From the NCBI RefSeq assembly GCF_022605165.1, contig NC_063072.1:2046001-2110000 (forward strand): 64,000 nucleotides of DNA, given 5' to 3'. Of the stretch, positions 36,015 through 45,676 are shown piece after piece. Source of the stretch: Purpureocillium takamizusanense. Lineage: Eukaryota; Ascomycota; Sordariomycetes; Hypocreales; Ophiocordycipitaceae. Every line of letters starts with the position of its first letter. Within the stretch, counting starts at the first letter, position 1. Made by a program: the position numbers and the translations under genes. The notes under the pieces are model-generated. The model was not told the DNA's origin and searched no databases. It saw only the letters and a list, made by a program, of their open reading frames with translations.

Positions 36015-37667
36015 ATGGCGTCCCTTCCCAAGGAGATGAAGGCTCTCAGGTACGTCTTTATATACCCGCTGCTAGAGCTGGCCCGGGGACCCTGTCGAAC
36101 CATCAAGGTCCGCCGCCATTGCCCCCAACCGTCCATGCGTTGCGGCCTAGATGAGCCCCGTGGTTCGTGCAGCATGGAGCCTACTCCGCATTTCTCACTC
36201 ACATGCTCTGCAGGTATGAGAAGCCCGAGGACTTTTCCATTGTCACGGTCCCTCTACCGAAGCTGCGGGACAACGATGTCTTGGTCCAAGTCAAGGCCTG
36301 TGGTGTTTGCGGCACAGGTGAGTTAGCTGCATGCTGATGATTCAGTCCGCATGGTGGGAGACTAACAGTTGTGTCCACAGATCTAGTATTGCTTCTCATG
36401 GCTTGTGTGCATTATTTAACGTTACTGACAGTGCGTTAGCACATCCACGAGGGTGAATTCATCGCCAAGTTTCCCCTGATTCCGGGACACGAGACTGTTG
36501 GCGTGATCGCTGCCATTGGCAAAGTATGCTCCCCAGTCGAGCATCGCAGCAACAAACGGTCCCTGACATGACTCTCCAGGATGTCAAAGGCTTCGAGATT
36601 GGCGATCGTGTTGCCGCTGATAACAGCGAGCTCTGCAACGAGTGCTTCTACTGCCGACGTGGCCAATTGCTGCTGTGTGAAAACGTGAGCTTTCTCCCAA
36701 TAGAGGGCCTCGGCCACTATTAATCGTTACTCGCAGTTCAATGCCCACGGCGTCACCATGGACGGCGGCTTCGCCGAATACTGTGCCTATCCCGCCGCAA
36801 AGGTCTTCAAAATCCATAACCTGAATTGGGTCGACGCCACCCTCCTCGAACCCGCCTCCTGTGCGTGCCACGGTCTGGAGAAGATCCGGCCCAAGTTGGG
36901 ATCTCACGTCCTCATGTTCGGCGCTGGTCCTACTGGTCTCGTGAGGTCTCTCTTTCTCAAAATTGCAGGATGTAAGCTGATAATTGCCGTAGATGCTTGC
37001 TCAGCTGTTGCGTCAGAACGGAGGCTGCCAGGTCACAATTGCGGCCCCTCAGGGTCTCAAGATGGAGCTGGCCAAGAGCCTCGATGCAGCTGACACCTAT
37101 ATAGAGCTGTCCCGCGAGAATCCTAGCGCACAGTTTGACAAGCTGAAGGCCGATAACCCATATGGCTTCGACATTGGTGAGTCTTGACGCACACCCCAGC
37201 TGTCGTTATATGGTCACTAACAAACTGCAGTCGTTGAGGCCACGGGTTCCGTCAAGATTCTGGAGGACTCTATCAACTATGTTCGCCGCGGCGGCACGCT
37301 CGTAGTCTATGGGTACTGCATTTCGAATCGTCGATTTATGGCGGAGTGCTAACCTCATCCAGTGTCTATGCCAACAAGGACAGAGTTTCGTGGCCGCCGT
37401 CAAAGATCTTTGGTGACGAAATTACCATCATCGGTTCCTTCTCCGAGACTTACATGTTCCGTACGTGCTCCCTTTCTGTCATGGACTTGCAGGAGACGTT
37501 GCTGACGGGACTGTTGGGATACAGCTGCCACGATTGACTACCTTGACTCGGGCAAGGTCAAGACCAAGGGCATCGTTAACAAGACGTTCAAGCTTGAGCA
37601 GTTTGGGGAGGCCCTGCAAAGCATCAAGGACAAGACTGCCATCAAGGCCGCGATTGTGTTCGACTAG
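36015..37667 (+). CDS. Zinc-dependent polyol/alcohol dehydrogenase (D-arabinitol dehydrogenase-like), ten exons
   Basis: Exons: 36015-36049, 36214-36317, 36381-36385, 36440-36523, 36580-36684, 36737-36940, 36993-37176, 37231-37312, 37363-37460 and 37525-37667; 347 residues. The catalytic domain has CGVCGTDLHIHEGEF (zinc Cys44), PGHETVG (His65) and the four-Cys structural zinc site C95-X2-C-X2-C-X7-C109. The NAD(P) fold opens with GAGPTGLMLAQLL. The closest family I recall is the medium-chain D-arabinitol/xylitol-type dehydrogenases that oxidise sugar alcohols in the cytosol; the exact substrate is inference. The 5 nt third exon (ATCTA) supplies Asp-Leu of the conserved GTDLH. It is flanked by a 63 bp intron ending CCACAG and a 54 bp intron GTATTG...GTTAG, so it is well supported. 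Nine introns in a 1.65 kb gene is dense for this window. Confidence 0.9.
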
Positions 37668-38000
37668 ATTGATGACTTGCCAGGAGGCGGCACGGAAGTC
37701 GCTTGGTGGATAGCTGCTTCAATTGACGGCGTATGAGCGTCACGGTCAATGCCACAATATGGGGGTGTAGAGTAGCATTTACTTAGGCCATAGACCTGAA
37801 GGGACGCGGTCGAAACCTGGCATAGACGATGAGGTCTCGCGTAGAATGCAGACTTATCGGAGCTCCGATTCACGGCCCTGCAAGCCGGTGTGCTTTTTGC
37901 GGCAAGTTGCCTGGATGCACCTTCCAACCTCTGTTCCTTCCTACATCATCGGCAATGCTGTTTGTGGAAAGAACAGAGCGTCTCGCACCTGCCATCCAAC
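37668..38000. other. Intergenic region, dehydrogenase / DUF3712-type gene
   Basis: 333 bp; both genes read rightward. Nothing seen apart from presumed 3' and 5' regions. Confidence 0.45.
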
Positions 38001-38927
38001 ATGAACATTGGCGACTCTCCACTCTTCAAGGACATGGCACGTCCTGTGCTACTGCAGACCTCCGCGCCGCACGACACGGAGCCCAGGGCTCGTAGGGGCG
38101 CCATGGACTCGGTCGTTCAGTTCCTTCTCAACCGATCCCGAATAGACGTATCCAGAATCCGCATCGAGAGAGCAAGTGAAGAGTACGACGCCCAGCAATC
38201 CGTTGCCCTTCATTGTGCACGTCTGATTCACATTGGCAGCTCATGCGATCTTACCGTGGAGTTCCGTCTCACCAAGACTGGACCGATTAGGAGCACGGTC
38301 AGCGAAATGGACGTCAGCCTGGCCTTCAACGGCTTCTGCTTCGCCAGAATTCGACTGCCTACGGTGAGGACCAGCTTCTGGGGGGCCAATGTCAGGATCC
38401 AGGAGCAGCGACTACACATCGCCGACATGGCCACGTTCAAGTCATACATGCGAAGCATCATAATGGACGACGAGACCAACTTTCAGCTCGAGCAAGGGAG
38501 ATGCACCGTGGCTGCTCTGGGGGTAACAGCGAATTGCGACTATCGCATGAACATACCCATCCGCGGCATGGGAGGGCCCGAAGCAAAGGTGCAAAGCTTA
38601 AAGCGCGTCGGTGAAGACTTGACAATGGTGCTCATCGTCGAGAACCCGAGTCCGGTCGAGGTGGACCTTGGAACCACGGTCTTTGCGCTTCGAAGCGGCT
38701 CCTCACAGCCGTATGCTGAGCTGAAGGGACCCCTGACAATCGTTCGAGGAAAATTTGGCTGTGTTCTGCAAGGCAAGGCCAGGACCGGGGCAACCTTGTC
38801 AACCAGAATGAGACTGACTGGCATTTGTGCGGAAGAGGTGTCGTGGTGCCGCGAAGCAGTGCCGTTCTTGGATCTGGCTGTTGATCTGAGTCCCGGTATC
38901 GTTGCGGCAGCAGATGCAGGGCATTGA
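38001..38927 (+). CDS. DUF3712-type (LEA2-like) protein without visible membrane anchor
   Basis: Intronless, 308 residues from MNIGDSPLFKDMARPVLLQT at 38001; the open frame upstream (from 37890) is Cys/His-rich and unconvincing. Residues about 65-200 fit the fungal DUF3712 pattern: a beta-rich LEA2-like fold with FRLTKTGPIRSTVSEMDVSL, FCFARIRLP, WGANVRIQEQRLHIADMATF, then the DNYR-like CDYRMNIPIRGMGG. A second similar beta region follows (LTMVLIVENPSPVEVDLG). DUF3712 proteins usually carry an N-terminal membrane segment; none is seen, so this copy may be soluble or have lost its anchor. Function of the family is not established; LEA2 folds in other proteins bind lipids. The arrangement resembles the partial gene at the right edge. 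Confidence 0.72.
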   Translation: MNIGDSPLFKDMARPVLLQTSAPHDTEPRARRGAMDSVVQFLLNRSRIDVSRIRIERASEEYDAQQSVALHCARLIHIGSSCDLTVEFRLTKTGPIRSTVSEMDVSLAFNGFCFARIRLPTVRTSFWGANVRIQEQRLHIADMATFKSYMRSIIMDDETNFQLEQGRCTVAALGVTANCDYRMNIPIRGMGGPEAKVQSLKRVGEDLTMVLIVENPSPVEVDLGTTVFALRSGSSQPYAELKGPLTIVRGKFGCVLQGKARTGATLSTRMRLTGICAEEVSWCREAVPFLDLAVDLSPGIVAAADAGH

Positions 38928-40515
38928 TCGATACTGGACTGTATGGGGCCGCATAAGTGCCATGACATGAAAGTCATGCGAGGTCTGGGCTCGTCGTGCG
39001 GTCCACGAGTCAAACCCCTGGGGAGTCAGAGCTGACTGACGTTGGCCACCTGTTTACAAAGCCCACATTCTCTTTCCGCTCCTACGAGATAACTACCTGG
39101 CACGTCTCTAGCAATGCAAAAAGAGAGCCGACCGAAATACAATTGGACGGCGGATATAAATTCCTTTCAATGAGGCTTGCACGGCCGACCATGACGCATG
39201 TGGCCGGTGAATGGCGCAGGGCGGTTGTGGGCGTCGTTGATACGTTGTCGGGTAGGCTGATCAAGACTTGGCGATGGATAGTTGCGTCGGGTACTACCTC
39301 AGTAGACATGGAGTAGTAGACCTTGGTGTCAGTGCCCCGCACGACGCCCCTCCACTGCTTCGTCCAAAAACCAAACCAAAGTTCCTAACGTACTACCAGA
39401 TACCTATAGGTAAGCTACAGGTAGTAGAGGTTCCGATAAGGTACAGTATGTCCTGGTAGGTGGGCTTTACTTTTGCCCTAGGGCTTCGCGCCAAGGCGTC
39501 TGCAAAGTACTATCTCCCCAAGCAATAGATCCTCTGAGCCCATGCATCTCCACTGATGAGTTGCGCTGGGGAGTCCGGTCGAATTTTGGTTGGGCCCCGT
39601 CTGGTGGGCTCCCTGTCTGTCTGTGAACGTCAGTGTCAGTGCCGGCGGGAGTGGGTCAGGGCGGCATGCAGCCAGCTTGCTGTCTCTACCTTACGAAGTA
39701 CCTTTCTCTTCCATTTCCTGAAGTGGGCTAGGGAAGCCTGGAGGGGGGACGATACCAGCAATTTATCAGGGACAGGTGCAGGGGTGTTGGGGGGAAATAA
39801 TCCGCTTGATGGGCTTCCCTTCCCTGCCTGCTCTCGCTCGCGTGTCAGGAGACCTTGTTACCTATAATTGGAACCCACTTATTACGCACTCAGCGACGCG
39901 GATCGCGAAGTGCAAGCATTGCGACGACAGCACGACACGACGTTCTCCCAGTGCGCCGGTCGTGCAACTGCCGTCCACCAGGGGCCGTGCGGTCGCAATA
40001 CTATCGTTACAGGCTCTCTCAGGCGGTCTGCCTAGTTGACGCCTCACCTCATTCGTACAGCCCGCAGCGGACAGCTAGCCGAACAGCGCAGCGCAGCCGC
40101 ATTTTCAGCCCCAGCCGGAGCTGCAACTACTCTCCGAATTCCGCCTTTTTTGCGAACGAGTCTGTCTTGGCTTGACACGTCTTTCTCTCTCGAGGCCCAG
40201 CTGTTGCCTGCTTGCCTCATGTTTTGCGCCCTCTCCGTCCCTTCCCTGCTGCATAACACGTACTCCCAAGCTCGGGGCACCGCCGGAGCGGCCTCGCCTT
40301 GCCTTGGCGATTGCGCACCCTCCACACACTGGCTGTGCGATTGGAAGTACCTACTAACTTACAAGTTCCACGTCTTCCCTTTTCCACTCCATGCCACGGT
40401 CCTCGCCATCAGTCGCCCTTTCCCGCACCTCGCGCCCCAATGACGCTCGCTTCCAAGGTGGTGTCATCAGTCACAGCAGGAGCGCCTCGCGTCTGGCCCA
40501 TCGTCGGCGGCGGGA
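38928..40515. other. 1.6 kb intergenic region upstream of HUL4
   Basis: No gene supported. A cluster of TACCTA/TAGGTA words lies at about 39390-39460, and a C/T-rich leader-like stretch precedes the HUL4 start. Confidence 0.5.
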
Positions 40516-43500
40516 ATGGCTTCTCGAAACATGACCGGGAACAACCCTCGCAGCGGGTCGCGACGGCCGCCAAAGCACGACCTGGTCGCCCGTATCCACA
40601 ATAGCGCTCTCCAGACGCCCACGGCCCTCGCCGGCCACTTCGATGTCTCTAGCTCCAACACCAATCCCGCCGACTCGTCGAGCTCTTCCGAATCCGACGC
40701 CCACACGCCCCGGCAGCGCAGCTCTCGCCCGCAGCACGCACGCTCTATGAGCAACCCGTTTCCTTCGCTCTTCAGCAGCACCAGGAAACGGACGCAGGAT
40801 CACACGAGCCGCCCCGCACCCGACTTGCACCTTGTTGACGGCGATGACGTGGGCGTCATGGTTGGCGCCAACACCGGGAAGCCCAGGCCTGGCGCTTCCG
40901 CTGCGACCACCAAGGACTTCGCCACGGGCAACTGCATGACTTGCGCGTCGCTCGTCAAGTGGCCCAAGGATCTCAAGGTCTTCAAGTGCACCATCTGCTC
41001 CACTATCAACGACCTCGTCCCCGCCCAGGGCGACACACGCAGGAACGCATCGGCCGGCAGGGCTCGCGGCACTGGCAACGAGCTTCCTGGCACGCATCAA
41101 CGAGGTAGCGTGTCCCGTTGTGATCCATTTGCCGCCGTGTCTGACATATTCCGCTCTAGGGGCTCCTATATCCCTACAGCACTCCAAGCGCCTGGTGCAG
41201 CAGTGCATCCGCTCGTATCTCGCCAGGAAGCTGTGCCCGAGGTCACGATCAAACTCGGACACTGGCTCGGTGAAGCGACCCAGTTCCCCGTCCCACGGCC
41301 CCCAACTGCTACCGGGTGATGCGGCAAGAGGCTACGAGAAGTACCAGCAGGATGGTCATGGGCCGCGCACGAGCAATAGCCAGCCACTGTCCGAAGCCAA
41401 GTACGTTTTCGACGAAGAGCCGACCTTGCGACCCAACCCTCTGCGCCAGAACAATGCCATGCCTCGGTCCTATTCCTCATCCTACCCGGAAAGACCTACA
41501 CTGGCAGTACCATCGGTGGAGCCGAGCAGTGGTCGAAGCGGGCCGTCGACATCTCGAAACGAGAACCCGAAGCGCATATTCAAGCCCCTCGAGGACTACA
41601 TCGTGTCTTGCTTCGGCTCCTTTGACTGCATCAACTCGTCCTTCTTGAACCAGTCCATTCGTCAAGCTGGGCGAGCCGGAGGCGACCACTTGATCCGAAG
41701 GAAGCCTGTTCCTCGTGAAACGCAATCCGCCCACAAGCCTCTTCCTGAGCTCCCACGTGACGCATCGTCACATCCAGACAATATGGTTGAGGGGCTAGAC
41801 CCGAAGATGCTTCTTCTAGGCGACTTCGCGGAAAATGGTACCTGGTGGACCGGTGGTCAGCATGGCGGGAGTGCGGCCAGCGCCCCATCTGCGGGCAGGA
41901 CAGAGCAGGTTGCAAAGGCGATCACCTCAGCCAAGTCTCCACATATGAATTGGCAGGAGCTAGAGGACTGGTATTCTTCCATCATTAACGCGGCTCAGGG
42001 CTGGTTTGCGATCTATGAAAGCATCTCCCAGGATCCCAACTTCCAAAATCCCGCCGAGCTGGGCCTCGAGGCACTGGAGCGCGACTTACTTGAAGCGCAG
42101 GCACATGTTCAGCGAGTCTTGCTTAAGGCTTCGGAGCTACTCCTCAAAAGACCTGGTCGGCCCATATCAGACCCCAGCAATCTTCGCTTTCTCCTGACAC
42201 TCATGGAGAACCCGCTGCTGTACTCTGACGACCGGGTCTTTGAAGGCATTCTTCAGCAGGATAGAAACCTGGATTTCGCGCCTGTTCCAGCTTCGCAAAA
42301 GTCTTCAGGCCCCAAGAACGGCGTGCTATCTGGCCATCACTCCGGCATCATCAAGAGGATCATTGGCCTTTTGTCCAACTCGTCAGCAAACTGCCACAAC
42401 CAGCTCATAGTCTGGTTCGCCAAGTATCCTCAGATGCGCTTTATTCGCACTAAGGACTTCGTGTCCGGCTTCCTGACATATCGCATGCTTCGCCAGGGAC
42501 ATAGGACCCATCGCACCGAGGTAGACATCACAGCTGGACTAATACCTGAGATGCAAGCCGGTAGGTCTGCTGGGGCCTATCTCTACGACGAAATTGGATC
42601 CGGCTCGAAGAAGCAGAAAGACACGGACAAGGTAACTGCCTACTCGGATGACTGGCAGGTCAAGGCTGCATCTCGTGTTCTCGCTCTGCTCTTCGCAGCC
42701 AACAATCTTCCCGGCATGAGACACGGAGACGAGGTGGTGACAAGCGGTGGGGACGTCCAGATTTCCGCAGTGCGCGATGGGGTGCGTGCTAGCGGACAGA
42801 TCCTTCCGACGAGCGACTTTTACAATCTCATGATCGACAATGCCGATCTGGTCAAGGATTTCGAGGCATGGGAAGCAAAGAGGGCAAAGTTCTGTTTCTG
42901 CCAGTACCCGTTTTTGCTCAGCATCTGGGCCAAAACGAGGATCCTCGAGTACGATGCTCGACGTCAGATGCAGAACAAGGCGCGCGACGCCTTCTTCGAC
43001 AGCATCATGACCCGCAAGAACGTGAAACAGTACCTGACGCTAGACGTTCGCCGGGACTGCCTAGTGGATGACAGCTTGCAGGCTGTGAGCGAAGTCATTG
43101 GAAGTGGCAGCGAAGACATCAAGAAGGCCCTCCGAATTACGTTTGCGGGTGAGGAGGGCATCGACGGCGGCGGACTGCGGAAGGAGTGGTTCTTGCTTCT
43201 TGTGCGCGAGGTGTTCAACCCCGATCACGGTTCGTGCGGGCGCCATGTACACTTTCCCGTGAAGCACACTAACGTTGTTGACAGGCATGTTTCTCTACGA
43301 CGAGGATTCTCAGTATTGCTATTTCAATCCGTCCTCCTTTGAAACCTCGGATCAGTTCTTCCTTGTGGGCGTCGTCATGGGCTTGGCCATATACAATTCA
43401 ACCATCCTGGATGTCGCACTACCGCCGTTTGCGTTTCGCAAGCTATTAGCCGCGGCCCCGGCCCATGGCCAGGGTACTTCGGCACACCCGAAACCGTCTA

Positions 43501-44207
43501 TGAAGTATACGCTAGAGGATTTGGCAGAGTACAAGCCGCGTCTTGCGAAAGGACTGAGGCAGCTGCTTGATTATGATGGAGATGTTGAGGAGACGTTTGC
43601 TTTGGATTTCGTGCTCGATATGGACAGATACGGGACAACGGTGCAGGTGCCGCTCTGCCATGGCGGAGAGCGTAAGCCGGTAACGAACGGCAACCGACGA
43701 GAGTACGTCGACCTCTATGTCCGCCACATGCTGGATGGGTCTGTTTCGCGGCAGTTTGAGCCCTTCAAAAGAGGCTTCTATACAGTATGCGGCGGGAATG
43801 CATTCTCGCTTTTCCGACCCGAGGAGATTGAGCTCCTTGTGCGAGGCTCGGACGAAGCCCTCGATATTTCCTCCCTGCGAGCGGTTGCCGAATATGACAA
43901 CTGGGGTACGCGGCAGCCGGACGGCAAGGAACCCGTTGTCAGCTGGTTCTGGCAAAGTTTCCAGGACGCTACCCCGGTAGATCAACGCAAACTGCTTCTC
44001 TTCATCACCGGCAGCGACCGGATACCTGCCATGGGTGCGGCCATGCTGCCTATCAAGATATCGTGCTTGGGCGACGATTGCGGGCGTTATCCGATAGCCA
44101 GGACCTGCTTCAATATGTTGTCGCTTTGGCGATACCAGTCCAAGGAGCGATTGGAGGCCATGCTATGGCGCGCTGTGCGAGAAAGCGAGGGATTCGGTCT
44201 CAAATGA
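40516..44207 (+). CDS. HUL4: HECT-type E3 ubiquitin ligase, Hul4 family
   Basis: Three exons: 40516-41104, 41160-43229 and 43285-44207, 1193 residues; introns 55 and 55 bp. The N-terminus is disordered and Ser/Arg-rich. A C2C2 motif (NCMTCASLVKWPKDLKVFKCTIC) near residues 140-160 looks like a zinc ribbon. The HECT domain occupies about 830-1193, with LRITFAGEEGIDGGGLRKEWF at its start and VGVVMGLAIYN in the N-lobe. The catalytic Cys is expected at residue 1161 in ARTCFNMLSLWRY. Yeast Hul4 is a partly redundant ligase that works with Tom1 and Ufd4 in protein quality control and DNA-damage-linked degradation of chromatin proteins. The start was placed at MASRNMTGNNPRSGSRRP. It converges on mL61 with 357 bp between stops. 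Confidence 0.94.
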
Positions 44208-44564
44208 GGCGACGCTCTGCTGACGACTTTACGAACCGTATGGCTGAATGATGTGTGTGGGATACGAAATTGTTACAGCCAACATTTGCCACTGAGCATT
44301 CGCGGCATGGTAGGACATGGATGCCACAAAATAGCATGGGACGGCGCAGATACATGGGGGTTTTGGATTATCGGGTCTTCCTGTCCCGTCTCTCTCTTTT
44401 TTTTTGTATGGCTGGCATAAGATAGAGGCCTCAGTGGTCACACATACACCCGAAGGTGCATGGTATATTTCAGTCGTGAAGCTCAATGTAGCTGTTGGTG
44501 ATACTCCGTACATTTCTCCCACGTTGATGTGTAGACAGGGATATGATGCATGGCGTTGATCGCC
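44208..44564. other. Convergent 3' intergenic region, HUL4 / mL61
   Basis: 357 bp between two stop codons, including a T-rich run near 44393-44405. No gene seen. Confidence 0.5.
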
Positions 44565-45397
44565 TCATGACGCCTCTCGTTCGGCCATACCTCCCGCAGC
44601 TCGGGCCCGCTTGAGCATGTCCTCTTCCTTCTTCCGCTCGGCCCGCAACTGCCGTACACGCTCACGGTCAACGCCAGCCTGCTTCTTGAACGCCTTTAGG
44701 GATTGCATCTCGGCAATTTCCTCGGTTGTAGGTTGCAGAGCCTTCGCACGAGTCTCGGCGGCGAAGAAATCGAATATTTGGCTTGAGTGCTTATTCTTCA
44801 TGTCGATGTGGACAACGCGCTCGTCTGAGGCAGGAGGTTGCGCCTTGGAGAGGTTGTTGATGGAGGAACCTGGCTGCGTGTGGGCCTTGGCGGCCGGGAG
44901 GTCTGCGGAAGGTGAATCTGCGCTGGGGCTGGTGGTTTTGCGGAGGTAGATGGTCATGGTCGGAGGGGAGGAGTTTTGATCGTGGCGGTTGACAATCATG
45001 GGGATTGCCGGGTTGTGATACTTCAGCCGGGGCAGGTATTCGCGCCAGAACTTTCTGAAGAAGCACGTTTCGGTGAGCAACGAAGCCTATACTTGCCCCC
45101 TCCCCCACCCAAAAAAAGACATGGAACGTACCTGGCTCCCATGTGGCCTCCATTAAGCTTGGTAGCAAAGTCCATGTGTATCCTAGTTACCTCCGGGGGG
45201 ATAATGGCAGCGCCGGGGCCGCATTTTATGGTGATGAGCTGCGCGATTGTGTGAGGAAGAGCTTTGATGTCAGGCATGGGGTGGGCAGGACGCATTTACC
45301 CTCTGTTAATCGAGTTAGCAGCGCGCACGAGTGAGGCTCGAAGAGGGCCCAGGCGTACCTGTCTGAGAAGATTGAGGCGCGATCCTAATGTCCTCAT
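44565..45397 (-). CDS. MRP49: Mitochondrial large-subunit ribosomal protein mL61 (Mrp49)
   Basis: Three exons: 45397-45359, 45238-45132 and 45054-44565, 211 residues; introns of 120 and 77 bp. The joins give MRTLGSRLNLLRQ-LITIKCGPGAA and GGHMGAR-KFWREYLPRLK. The thioredoxin-like L51/S25/CI-B8 core covers the first half: KCGPGAAIIPPEVTRIHMDFA, GHMGARKFWREYLPRLKYHNP and a strand TMTIYLRKT. The C-terminal half is a charged extension ending in a Lys/Arg/Glu helix. The core and the opening RLxLLRQL fit fungal Mrp49, a protein specific to the fungal mitoribosome. The first intron contains an inner AG|AG|GT, but splicing it as two would break the frame, so one 120 bp intron is preferred. It diverges from GEP3. 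Confidence 0.85.
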
Positions 45398-45676
45398 CTT
45401 TGCGACGGGGCCGACGGTGGGCGTGTCGATTACGGCAGAGCGTTTTCCCTTGCGAAGCTCCGCGATGTCGTCGCTAGAATGGCACTCCGTCTAGAAAATC
45501 GACGGACCCCTGCCGGGATCCGGACCGGCTAATCATCCGGGCGTGTGAGTCGGCCACTGGAGTGGAGCCGACAGTGACGCCGCCAGGGACGCCTGCAGGG
45601 TCCGCTGGGAATTTTTTTTGGGAGAAGCCGTTGTCGCGACATCGTTTTGCCAACCACGACCACCGCAGCAGCGACC
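45398..45676. promoter_or_regulatory. Divergent promoter, mL61 / GEP3
   Basis: 279 bp between start codons of two mitochondrial-ribosome genes; includes a T8 run near 45611-45618. No factor site identified. Confidence 0.55.

Noticed and set aside
45239..45358. Splitting the first mL61 intron at the inner AG|AG|GT into two introns with a 2 nt exon
   Set aside because: The right piece would be only about 40 bp to the first acceptor and the frame would not fit KCGPGAA; one 120 bp intron restores phase.
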